A DNA stretch of 64,000 nt, from contig NZ_RZYA01000021.1 of assembly GCF_004005495.1 (NCBI RefSeq), positions 93,699 to 157,698 of the forward strand, read 5' to 3'. Shown one piece after another: positions 41,624 to 49,814 of the stretch; the first letter of the stretch is position 1, and each line of letters starts with the position of its first letter. The notes under the pieces were generated by a model, which was given only the letters and a program-made list of their open reading frames with translations, did no database searches and was not told the DNA's origin. This DNA is from Streptomyces antnestii. GTDB taxonomy: Bacteria; Actinomycetota; Actinomycetes; Streptomycetales; Streptomycetaceae. Position numbers and translations under genes: made by a program.

Positions 41624-42802
41624 TTACTTCGCAGCCGCGAGCTCGGCGGCCTTGTCGGCCGCGCCATCCATGGTGTCCACGCGCTGCACGAGCGGGTGGT
41701 TGGCGTCGCTGAGGATCTTGCGACCCAGCTCCGCGTTGTTGCCGTCCAGTCGCACGACCAGCGGCTTGGTGACCTCTTCGCCCTTCTCGGCGAGGAGGGC
41801 GAGGGCCTGGACGATGCCGTTGGCGACCTCGTCACAGGCGGTGATGCCGCCGAAGACGTTGACGAACACGGACTTGACGTCCGCGTCGCCGAGGATGATC
41901 TCCAGGCCGTTCGCCATCACCTGGGCGGACGCGCCGCCACCGATGTCGAGGAAGTTGGCCGGCTTCACGCCGCCGTGGTTCTCACCGGCGTACGCGACGA
42001 CGTCCAGGGTCGACATGACCAGACCGGCACCGTTACCGATGATGCCGACCTCGCCGTCGAGCTTGACGTAGTTGAGGTTCTTGGCCTTGGCGGCAGCCTC
42101 GAGCGGGTTGGCTGCGTCCTTGTCCTCGAGCGCCTCGTGCTCCGGCTGGCGGAAGTCGGCGTTCTCGTCGAGGGAGACCTTGCCGTCAAGGGCGATGACC
42201 TTGCCGGAGGCGACCTTGGCGAGGGGGTTGACCTCGACGAGGAGGGCGTCCTCGGCGACGAAGGTCTTCCACAGGGTCTGAAGGATCTCGGCGATCTGGT
42301 CGGCGACCTCGGCCGGGAACTTCGCGTCCGCGACGATCTGACGGGCGACCTCGGGGGTCACGCCCTCGTTGGCGTCGATCGGGGTCTTGGCGACGGCCTC
42401 CGGACGGGTGGCCGCCACCTCCTCGATCTCCATGCCGCCCTCGACCGAGGCGATGGAGAGGAAGGTGCGGTTGGTGCGGTCCAGGAGGAAGGAGACGTAG
42501 TACTCCTCCACGATCTCCGGGGCCGTCTCGGCGATCATCACCTTGTGGACCGTGTGGCCCTTGATGTCCATGCCGAGGATGTTGGTGGCGTGCTGCACGG
42601 CCTCGTCGGTGGAGGCTGCCAGCTTGACGCCGCCGGCCTTGCCGCGGCCGCCGACCTTCACCTGCGCCTTGACGACCGACTTGCCGCCCAGCTTCTCGGT
42701 GGCCTCGCGCGCCGCCTCAGGCGTGTCGATGACTTCACCGGCCAGCACCGGTACACCGTGCTTGGCGAAGAGGTCCCTCGCCTGGTACTCGAACAGGTCC
42801 AC
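41624..42802 (-). CDS. sucC: Succinyl-CoA ligase, beta subunit
   Basis: 392 aa ATP-grasp subunit. It starts VDLFEYQARDLFAKHGVPVL, carries VKAQVKVGGRGKAGGVKLA (ATP-grasp) and VNVFGGITACDEVANGIVQA, and is of normal length. GTG 42802 is the family start; the open frame extends to 42886 without homology. First gene of sucC-sucD. Confidence 0.97.
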   Translation of the reverse strand: MDLFEYQARDLFAKHGVPVLAGEVIDTPEAAREATEKLGGKSVVKAQVKVGGRGKAGGVKLAASTDEAVQHATNILGMDIKGHTVHKVMIAETAPEIVEEYYVSFLLDRTNRTFLSIASVEGGMEIEEVAATRPEAVAKTPIDANEGVTPEVARQIVADAKFPAEVADQIAEILQTLWKTFVAEDALLVEVNPLAKVASGKVIALDGKVSLDENADFRQPEHEALEDKDAANPLEAAAKAKNLNYVKLDGEVGIIGNGAGLVMSTLDVVAYAGENHGGVKPANFLDIGGGASAQVMANGLEIILGDADVKSVFVNVFGGITACDEVANGIVQALALLAEKGEEVTKPLVVRLDGNNAELGRKILSDANHPLVQRVDTMDGAADKAAELAAAK

Positions 42803-43019
42803 GCGCGTCCGTCCCTTTTCCGTGATCTCGCTGCGATCTCGCTGCTTTGTGGTCAGCTGTCTGCGTGGGCGTGCCGCGGAGGGCAACGTGACTGCGCTGT
42901 CACAGGGGAGGCGTAGGACGGAGTCCGGTACGCGGCATGTCCGTCTCGCAGGTTATCGCCGCTCGCCCGGGGTCCCTAAATCGCAGATCACACCTGGGCG
43001 GTGATACCGGTCACAGATC

Positions 43020-43057
43020 GGGGCCTCACCGGCCTGGGGTGCGCCCGGTGAGGCCCC
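43020..43057. terminator. Hairpin in the sucC upstream region
   Basis: GGGGCCTCACCGG pairs with CCGGTGAGGCCCC, a 13-bp perfect stem with a 12-base loop. It may end leftward transcripts from the secreted repeat-protein genes before they enter sucC. Confidence 0.7.
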
Positions 43058-43295
43058 TTGGGAGCCCCCGGAAAGGACCCGGCGGAAGGACCTGGCGGGT
43101 CCTGCCGCCGAACCGGTGAAGGCCCGGGCGGACGATCCCCGTCCCTTGGGGACCACCCGCGGCCGTCCGCCGGGCCGGGGCCGGAGGGTTCTCCGGTCCC
43201 CGGACACCCGGCGGACGACGACTTGGCGACGGCCTCAGGTGGGCCGTCGCGCCTCGCGCCCGGCTTCGGACGGACCGTCGCGCCTTGCGCCCGAT

Positions 43296-43343
43296 GCCGG
43301 GCACTCCTGGCGCCGGGCACTCCTGGCGCCGGGCACTCCTACG
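43296..43343. repeat. 16-bp tandem repeat, three copies
   Basis: GCCGGGCACTCCTGGC is repeated with a 16-bp period at 43296, 43312 and 43328, the last copy diverging at its end. Confidence 0.75.
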
Positions 43344-43364
43344 CGCCCGGCTTCGACCCGGTCT

Positions 43365-43424
43365 TCAGATGCCGAGACCGGCCCTCAGAAGCCGAGACCG
43401 GTTCTCAGATGCCGAGACCGTTGG
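43365..43424 (-). repeat. 20-bp repeat spanning a stop codon, three copies
   Basis: On the minus strand, GGTCTCGGCATCTGA recurs at a 20-bp period. The first copy (43405-43419) encodes the last residues and stop of the secreted protein; two more copies lie downstream, each again carrying a TGA. Confidence 0.8.
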
Positions 43425-44826
43425 TGGCCGCGTCCGTGGCGTACGACACGTAGCTGGGGGTGACCGAGGCGGCCACGCCCTGGACGCCGGTGACGGCGTT
43501 CCCGGCGAGCGGCTGGGCGTCGGCGGCGACGGTGTCCGTCAGGTCCTGCGCGAAGGGCGAGACCGCGCCCAGGACACCGGCGGCGAACGGCATCACGTCG
43601 CCGGCCACACCGCCGGCGAACGGCCGCACGTCACCCACGACGCCCTGCGCCAGGTACGACGCGCTGTCGGCGATGCCGTGCACGACCGGCTGCACCTGGT
43701 CCACGACGGCCTGCACGACGGGCTGGACCGCGCCGACGACACCGCCCGCGAACGGCTGCACGTCATGCCCGACCAGCGCCTGCGCGAACGGCTGCACCTG
43801 GCCCACGACCCCGTGCACGAGCGGCGCGACGTCACCGACGACGCCACCGGCGAACGGCGTCACGTCGTTGAGCGCACCACCCGCGAGCGTGCCGACGTCA
43901 CCGACGGCGTGACCGGCGACCGGGAGCACGCCGTGCACGGCGGTCGCGACGATGGGCGGCAGCACCGCGGCCGAGGTCTCGTCGACCGCGGGACCGGCGG
44001 CCGTCGTGGCTCCGCCGACGAGGCCGGAGGCGGTGGCCGGGGCGTTCTGGGCGATGCCGGTGGCCGCGTACTGGACGTTCTGCACGTGGCCGGTGACCCC
44101 GGCGACGGCGGCCTGCGCGTAGCCCGGGAGCTGCGCGGCGGTGCCGTACGCCTGGCCGGCGATGTCCTGGACCTGGGCGCCGGTGTTCCCGACCTGGCCC
44201 TGCGCGCCGGCCAGGGTCCGCTCGACGTCGGGGGCGAAGGCCGACAGGGGGCCGAACAGGTAGTCGACCTCCTGCGCGGCGCCGCCCTGTACGGCGCCAC
44301 CCTGGGCGGCGGCGTTCTGCGCGAGGGCGTCGGCCGACGGGGCGTGGACGCCCGCGGTGTGCGCGGCGGCCACGGTCCGGGCGGCGTCGGCGAACGAGGT
44401 GGCGCCCTCGACGTACTGGCGGGCCTGCTCCTTGGCGTGGGCGGCGACGGCCGCGACGCGCTCGTCGGCGAGGTGGTGGGCCTGGCCCTGGACGCCGGAG
44501 ACTGCCTTGGGGGTGGCCTTGGCGGCGGTGCCCGAGACGGTGGAGGCCGCGCCGGACACGGTCGACTTCGCGTGGCCGGTCACACCGGAGACGGTGCCCT
44601 CGGCCTTGTCGGTGACGGAACCGACGGTGGCGTGGGTGACGCCGTCGAGGGTGCCCTGGACGTCGGAGACCGTGCCCTGGACGTCGGCGACGGTGTCACC
44701 GGCCACGTCGGGCACGGCCACGGAGTGCGCGGGCAGCTCGTCGGCGCTGGCGACGGCGGAACCGAGCGCCCAGGCGCCCGAGACACCGGCGGCGATCACG
44801 ATGGAGCGGCGGATGTTCTTGTTCAT
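43405..44826 (-). CDS. Secreted protein with 11-residue repeats (unknown function)
   Basis: 473 aa with a clear signal peptide (MNKNIRRSIVIAAGVSGAWA, cleaved near ASA-DE at 28). It is Ala/Val/Gly-rich with no cysteine. Residues 38-112 carry 7/11-residue units starting TVxxV. Residues 300-443 are twelve 11-residue units with Val at 311, 322, 333, 344, 356, 367, 378, (389), 400, 411, 422 and 433; consensus V-x-P-F-A-x-G-V-V-G-D. Hendecads form amphipathic helices in LEA proteins, apolipoproteins and synuclein. A structural, membrane- or surface-coating role is possible but not shown. The next gene upstream is another secreted repeat protein. Confidence 0.8.
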   Translation of the reverse strand: MNKNIRRSIVIAAGVSGAWALGSAVASADELPAHSVAVPDVAGDTVADVQGTVSDVQGTLDGVTHATVGSVTDKAEGTVSGVTGHAKSTVSGAASTVSGTAAKATPKAVSGVQGQAHHLADERVAAVAAHAKEQARQYVEGATSFADAARTVAAAHTAGVHAPSADALAQNAAAQGGAVQGGAAQEVDYLFGPLSAFAPDVERTLAGAQGQVGNTGAQVQDIAGQAYGTAAQLPGYAQAAVAGVTGHVQNVQYAATGIAQNAPATASGLVGGATTAAGPAVDETSAAVLPPIVATAVHGVLPVAGHAVGDVGTLAGGALNDVTPFAGGVVGDVAPLVHGVVGQVQPFAQALVGHDVQPFAGGVVGAVQPVVQAVVDQVQPVVHGIADSASYLAQGVVGDVRPFAGGVAGDVMPFAAGVLGAVSPFAQDLTDTVAADAQPLAGNAVTGVQGVAASVTPSYVSYATDAATNGLGI

Positions 44827-44975
44827 GCTTGCTTCAGATCCTTCGAATTCTGTGGTCCGGGCGCTGCACTGGAGTGGTCCAGCGGCGCTCCGGCGGCATC
44901 CGGCCGGAGTGGTCCGGTCGGCGGGCAGACCTGATCCGCCCCCGCGCGGCAGGTCACGAGCGGGGAAGGGCTGCC

Positions 44976-46136
44976 CTAGCCGGGGAATTCGGGGATGTCC
45001 CGCTGTCTGTCGCGGGTGGGCGCGGCGTGGGCCGGGGCCGTGGCCCCGGACAGCAGCCGGGCCGTCGAGCCGCTGCCGAACGCGGCCGCCGCCAGATCGC
45101 AGTGCCGCGTCGAACTGCCGTCCCCCGCCGACTGGCCGACCGTGCTGCCGCTCGGGAACGCGGGCGTGGGGACCGGCGTACGGACCGCCTTCGCCACGGT
45201 GGCCCGAGCGGTCACGCAGTGGGCGGGCCCCAGGGCGAAGCCGCCGTTGGGGCCGGTCTCTTCCCGCGCGCCGTGGCGCGCGTGGTCACCACGGGCGGTG
45301 TCCGCGCGCGGCAACGTGCCGGTGGCCGGCGCCGTGTGCGCGCCGGCCCCGGACGGGCCGGGTGCGCCGCCGGGGGTGCCCGGGACGCCGGGCAGACCCG
45401 GCATCGAGGGCGGGCGGGGCAGGAACCCGGGCGGGGCGTCGGCGACGAGCCCGCTCACGATCTCCTTGGCCAACCCGCCCACGGGCCGCACCACTTCCCG
45501 CACGTCTCGCACGTCTCGCACGTCTCGCACGGCAGGGTCGAGGACCTGGTTCCGGATCGGCTGGGCCACGCGGGTCCCCACCGGTACGGCCACACGGCTG
45601 CGCACGATGTCGCGCACGCGAGCGACGTGGGGGGTGCCGGTGGTGCGGGTGGCGTGGGTGGTGCGGGTGGTGCGGGTGGTGCGGGTACCGGTAGGGGGCT
45701 CGGCCGTTGGCTTAGCGGTGAGCTCGGCCGTTGGCTTGGCGGTGGGCTCGGCCGCGGACGCGTCGGCGGGTGCCGAAATGGCGGACGCGTCGGCGGGTGC
45801 CGAGATGTCCGTGACGGCGGGTGCCGACACGTCCGTGACGGCAGGCGTCGCCGGGTCCGTGACGGCCGGTGCGTGAACGGCGCGGTCGCCCGCGCCCTCC
45901 GGCGCCGGGACGACTCCCTCCGCCGCGTGCGCCCTCCCCCCGCACAGCAGGCCGAGCGCGATGAGGCCCCCGACCAGCAGCGTCACCCGGAGCGCCAGGT
46001 CCAGCGCACGCCGACCGGCCGCTGCGCGCACGACGCGCGGAGCGGCAACAGGCAGAGCGACCGGGGAACTCAAGGTCGGGGGAACCCTCCCGTACGAGGG
46101 GTGCGTTGGGGGCATGGGCTCAGGGACACCGGACAT
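44976..46136 (-). CDS. Secreted or membrane-anchored low-complexity protein (unknown function)
   Basis: About 386 aa. A hydrophobic segment (ALRVTLLVGGLIALGLLCGG followed by RAHAAEG) looks like a signal peptide after a cytoplasmic leader. The exported part has several short repeats: VTD/SAPA units, TAKPTAE, RTTRTTRTT, and VRDVRDVRDVRE. Cysteines occur only near the C-terminus (AHCVTARA, RHCDLA). The start is uncertain: ATG 46136 is used; TTG 46190 with an AGGGGG directly upstream and ATG 46115 are alternatives. It precedes the hendecad-repeat gene by 149 bp on the same strand. Confidence 0.65.
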   Translation of the reverse strand: MSGVPEPMPPTHPSYGRVPPTLSSPVALPVAAPRVVRAAAGRRALDLALRVTLLVGGLIALGLLCGGRAHAAEGVVPAPEGAGDRAVHAPAVTDPATPAVTDVSAPAVTDISAPADASAISAPADASAAEPTAKPTAELTAKPTAEPPTGTRTTRTTRTTHATRTTGTPHVARVRDIVRSRVAVPVGTRVAQPIRNQVLDPAVRDVRDVRDVREVVRPVGGLAKEIVSGLVADAPPGFLPRPPSMPGLPGVPGTPGGAPGPSGAGAHTAPATGTLPRADTARGDHARHGAREETGPNGGFALGPAHCVTARATVAKAVRTPVPTPAFPSGSTVGQSAGDGSSTRHCDLAAAAFGSGSTARLLSGATAPAHAAPTRDRQRDIPEFPG

Positions 46137-46224
46137 CGGGTCCACGAAGAGCCGGGCCGATCCTTGCACGGGTCGCCCGCGGTTGCGCAAGCCCCCTGTT
46201 ACCGATGGGTAGTCATGTCCGGAT

Positions 46225-47427
46225 TTACGGCCTAGCGACCGTCGCGTTCCCTGAGTCCGGTATCGGCAGCGGTCTCTTCTCGATCGCCGCCGCCATCACG
46301 TCGGGGAACAGATCGGGTGTGCATGCGAACGCCGGTGCCCCCAGGCCCGCGAGCGCCGCCGCGTGTTCCCTGTCGTACGCGGGCGCCCCCTCGTCGGAGA
46401 GCGCGAGCAGCGTGACGAACTGCACTCCCGACGCTTTCATCGCGGCGACCCGCTTCAGCATCTCGTTCCGGATGCCCCCTTCGTAGAGGTCGCTGATGAG
46501 GACGACGACGGTCTCGGCGGGGCGGCTGATCTGGGACTGGCAGTACGCGAGCGCCCTGTTGATGTCCGTGCCGCCGCCGAGCTGGGTGCCGAACAGGACG
46601 TCGACCGGGTCGTCGAGCTGGTCGGTGAGGTCGACGACCGCGGTGTCGAACACGACGAGCCGCGTGGTGATGGACCGCATCGAGGCCAGCACGGCGCCGA
46701 ACACGGAGGCGTAGACGACGGAGGCCGCCATCGATCCGGACTGGTCGATGCAGAGGATGACCTCCTTCTTCACCGACTGGGACGCGCGGCCGTATCCGAT
46801 GAGCCGCTCGGGGACGACCGTGCGGTACTCCGGCAGATAGTTCTTGAGGTTGGCCGCGATCGTGCGGTTCCAGTCGATGTCGTGGTGGCGGGGCCTGCTG
46901 ATCCGGGCGCTGCGGTCGAGCGCGCCGGTGAGCGTGGCGCGGGTCCGGGTGGCGAGGCGCTTCTCCAGGTCCTCGACGACCTTGCCCACGACGGCGCGCG
47001 CGGTCTCCTTCGTCGTCTCCGGCATCGCCTTGTTGAGGGAGAGGAGCGTGCCGACGAGATGCACGTCGGCGTCGACGGCCTCCAGCATCTCGGGTTCGAG
47101 CAGCAGCGCGGACAGGCCGAGCCGGTCGATGGCGTCGCGCTGCATGACCTGGACGACGGAGGACGGGAAGTACGTCCGGATGTCGCCGAGCCAGCGCGCC
47201 ACGGACGGCGCGGACGCCCCAAGTCCTGCGGAACGCTCGCGCCCGCGCCCCTCCTTCTTGTCCTCTCTCCCGTAGAGCGCGGTCAGGGCGCCGTCCATGG
47301 CCGCGTCCTGAGCGCCGAGCGCGTGGCCCGTGCCGTCCGCCGTGTCCCCGCCGAGCACGAGCCGCCAGCGCCGCAGCCGCTCGTCGCGGGCCCTTGCGTC
47401 GGCTCCGTCCTTCTGTTCGACCTCCAT
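46225..47427 (-). CDS. VWA-domain (CoxE-like) protein of the MoxR system
   Basis: 400 aa. The first 200 residues are helical. The VWA domain then has a MIDAS motif, ILCIDQSGSMAASV (D-x-S-x-S), with the third Asp probably in LISDLYEGG and a Thr in QLGGGTDINRAL. Such VWA proteins are metal-dependent adaptors that work with MoxR AAA+ ATPases to remodel partner proteins. ATG 47427 overlaps the stop of the DUF5682-type gene (ATGA), so the MoxR-DUF5682-VWA genes are translated as one unit. Confidence 0.88.
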   Translation of the reverse strand: MEVEQKDGADARARDERLRRWRLVLGGDTADGTGHALGAQDAAMDGALTALYGREDKKEGRGRERSAGLGASAPSVARWLGDIRTYFPSSVVQVMQRDAIDRLGLSALLLEPEMLEAVDADVHLVGTLLSLNKAMPETTKETARAVVGKVVEDLEKRLATRTRATLTGALDRSARISRPRHHDIDWNRTIAANLKNYLPEYRTVVPERLIGYGRASQSVKKEVILCIDQSGSMAASVVYASVFGAVLASMRSITTRLVVFDTAVVDLTDQLDDPVDVLFGTQLGGGTDINRALAYCQSQISRPAETVVVLISDLYEGGIRNEMLKRVAAMKASGVQFVTLLALSDEGAPAYDREHAAALAGLGAPAFACTPDLFPDVMAAAIEKRPLPIPDSGNATVARP

Positions 47428-49814
47428 CAGGCCACCCCCACAAGGTCGTTGTCGTCCCGGCCGCCCGCGGGCCCGCCGTCGTCCGTCCCCAGCAGCAGCC
47501 GCAGTACGGGCAGCACCGCGTCGGCCCGCCCCTGGTCGAGGCCCGGCGCGAACCCGGCCGGCGCCGCCCCCAGGGCCGCCGCCGAACCCGCCGCCGAGGG
47601 CCCTCGCCGCACCAGCTCGCCCAGGGTGCGGCGCACTCCGGGCTCATAGACGGAGAACGTGCGGCGCAGCAGGGGCAGCACGTCCGTGAACGCGTCCGCA
47701 GGGACGCCCGTCAGCCATCCGTCCACGAGCGCGAGCAGTCGCTCGTCGTGTACGAGGAGCAGCCCGCCGCCGGAACCGCCGCCCACGAACCCCTCGATCC
47801 ACGCGGCCGCCTCCGCGGGCCCGGTGCCGGGCGACAGGGCGAGACCCATCAGCCGCGCGGCCTCCCCCTCGGCCAACTGCCCGTCGTCCAGGAGCAGTCG
47901 TGCGCACCGCCCCCGGATCACCCCGGCCACGCTGTCGCGTCCGGCGAGCACTCCGAGTACGGAGTGCCAGCGGCCCCGGTGGCCCGCCGGCCCGTCGCCC
48001 GCCAGGAGCCCGACCGCCGCGTGCACCGCGTCCACGTGTCCGCGCATCTCGGCGGCGGCGTCCGCGTCGAGCCCGGTACAGGCGGGCGGCAGCCCCACGA
48101 AGACCCGCTCGGCGAGCCCCGCCGCGACCTCGCCGAGCGCCCGCGTGTCCGTGCCGCGCACGTCGCCGTAGCGCAGGGAGCGCACCAGCGCGGGCAGCGC
48201 CTGGGCGAGATGGCCGACGTCCGCGTCCAGGGCGGCGCGGTCGGCGAGCACCTGCATCACGACCGGGAGCGCGTCCGGCAGTTCGGCGAGGAGGCAGCGC
48301 TCGGCGAGGGCCGTGACGTCGGCGAGGGTCTGCGCGCCGGTCGCGTCCGCCTCGGCTCTGGCGGTGGCCGCCGCGAGGACCGTCGTCCCCCAGACGCCCG
48401 CCTCGGCGACCCGCACGGACAACTCGGGTTCCCAGTGCAGCCGCCAGGTCTCCCGGAACGTCCCGGTGGTGCCGCGCGCCGAGCGTGCAGGCTCGCCCCA
48501 GCCGATGCCGAGGAGACGCAGACGGTGCAGGAGCCGGCTGCGCGCTGCGTCGGTCTCCTTGCGCAGGTCGAGCTCCAACTCCCGCTCCAGAGCCTCCGGT
48601 TTGAGCCGGAGGGAGCGCTGGAGCCGTGTGAGGTCGCGCTGCAGCGGCACGGCGGGGGCCGTGTCCGGGACCTCGCCGAGCACGTCCCCGACGACGAGCC
48701 TGTCGTGGACGAGGGACAGCGGCACGTCCGATCCCTCGCACATCACGGCCCGGATCGCGTCCGTCGTCTCCGTAAGGCCGGCCAGTGGGCGGCCCCGCAT
48801 CGCGGCCAGCGTCTCGGCGAGCCGCACCGCCTCGATGACATGGGCGGAGGACACGATCCTGTCCTCGCCCCTGAACAGCCCGGCGACCTTGGTCATCCAG
48901 CGTTCGACGGGCCGGTCCGGAGCGCCGAACAGGTGCCCGTACCAGCCGGGCGAGTCGATGCCCGCCCCATAACCACTGGCCCGGGCGAGGCGCCGGTGCG
49001 TCCAGGGCACCCAGGTCATGTCGACCTTGACCTTGGGCAGCCCCTTGAGGAGGGCCCGGTCGGCGGCGACCGCGGTCTTCGCGCGGAGCGCCGGCACGTG
49101 CCAGGCTCCGCACACCACCGCGACCCCGTCCCCGAACTCGCGCTGCGCCGCCCGGACTTGAAGGCGCATATACGCCTCCCGGACGAGGTCCCGCCCGTGG
49201 CCCCCGTCTCCGTACTCCTCCCGTAGCGCGCCCATCGCCTCGCCGAGCGCCTCGAACGGGGCGAACGCGTCCCCCGAGGCGCCCCGGTGCTCGACGACGT
49301 CCTCCCACCAGCGCTCCGGGTCGTCGTATCCCGCGGTGCCGGCGAGCACGGCGAGCGGATCGACACGTAGGGCCAGCTCCCTGGCGCCGTCGCCCCCGTC
49401 GCCCCCGACATCCCCGCCGTCCCCGACATTCCCGACATTCCCGTCGCCCGTGTCCGCCTCGGGCGCGTCCTGCTCGCGCAGGGCCAGGCTGTGCGCCGCC
49501 GGCAGGTCGATGAAGCGGACCGGCACGTCCCGCTCCAGGGCCCACCGGATCGCGACCCACTCCGGAGAGAACTCGGCCAGCGGCCAGAACGCGGAGCGCC
49601 CCGGCTCGTCCACGACATGCGCGAGCAGCGCGACCGGCGGCACCATGCTTTCGTCGGCGGCGAGCGCCACCAGGGCGTCGGCCTCGGGCGGCCCCTCCAC
49701 CAGGACCGCCCCTGGCCCGGACGCGTCAAGCGCGGCCCGCACCGCCCTCGCCGAACCCGGCCCGTGATGCCGCACCCCCAGCAGCAGCGGCCCCCGCCCC
49801 CGCCCGGCACTCAT
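47427..49814 (-). CDS. DUF5682-family protein with TIKI/TraB-like N-terminal motifs
   Basis: 795 aa, no signal or membrane helix. The N-terminus LLLGVRHHGPGSARAVRAAL (His16-His17) followed by VLVEGPPEAD (Glu40), and later REAYMRLQ (213-219) and VVCGAWHVPAL (His239), follows the order of the conserved residues of the TIKI/TraB/GumN/EreA hydrolase superfamily. A Gly/Asp-rich insert (121-143) interrupts the domain. The remainder is long, Ala/Leu-rich and helical. I assign DUF5682 from recall; enzymatic activity is inference. ATG 49814 overlaps the MoxR stop (ATGA). Confidence 0.8.
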   Translation of the reverse strand: MSAGRGRGPLLLGVRHHGPGSARAVRAALDASGPGAVLVEGPPEADALVALAADESMVPPVALLAHVVDEPGRSAFWPLAEFSPEWVAIRWALERDVPVRFIDLPAAHSLALREQDAPEADTGDGNVGNVGDGGDVGGDGGDGARELALRVDPLAVLAGTAGYDDPERWWEDVVEHRGASGDAFAPFEALGEAMGALREEYGDGGHGRDLVREAYMRLQVRAAQREFGDGVAVVCGAWHVPALRAKTAVAADRALLKGLPKVKVDMTWVPWTHRRLARASGYGAGIDSPGWYGHLFGAPDRPVERWMTKVAGLFRGEDRIVSSAHVIEAVRLAETLAAMRGRPLAGLTETTDAIRAVMCEGSDVPLSLVHDRLVVGDVLGEVPDTAPAVPLQRDLTRLQRSLRLKPEALERELELDLRKETDAARSRLLHRLRLLGIGWGEPARSARGTTGTFRETWRLHWEPELSVRVAEAGVWGTTVLAAATARAEADATGAQTLADVTALAERCLLAELPDALPVVMQVLADRAALDADVGHLAQALPALVRSLRYGDVRGTDTRALGEVAAGLAERVFVGLPPACTGLDADAAAEMRGHVDAVHAAVGLLAGDGPAGHRGRWHSVLGVLAGRDSVAGVIRGRCARLLLDDGQLAEGEAARLMGLALSPGTGPAEAAAWIEGFVGGGSGGGLLLVHDERLLALVDGWLTGVPADAFTDVLPLLRRTFSVYEPGVRRTLGELVRRGPSAAGSAAALGAAPAGFAPGLDQGRADAVLPVLRLLLGTDDGGPAGGRDDNDLVGVA

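Larger units (their letters stand above)
42803..43404. other. 602-bp repeat-rich gap upstream of sucC
   Basis: The gap contains the sucC promoter region (with a doubled GATCTCGCTGC at about 42822), a 13-bp perfect hairpin (43020-43057), a 16-bp triple repeat (43296-43343) and the 20-bp stop-codon repeat (43365-43424). Several small open frames exist in all directions but none has a ribosome site or protein-like composition, so I call no gene here. Confidence 0.6.

Noticed and set aside
43020..43300. Small open frames in the sucC upstream gap as genes
   Set aside because: No ribosome site, no protein-like composition and overlap with repeats and a hairpin.
47394..49226. Plus-strand open frame over the DUF5682-type gene
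   Set aside because: Antisense shadow with Arg/His-rich composition; the minus-strand gene is supported by ATGA overlaps on both sides.
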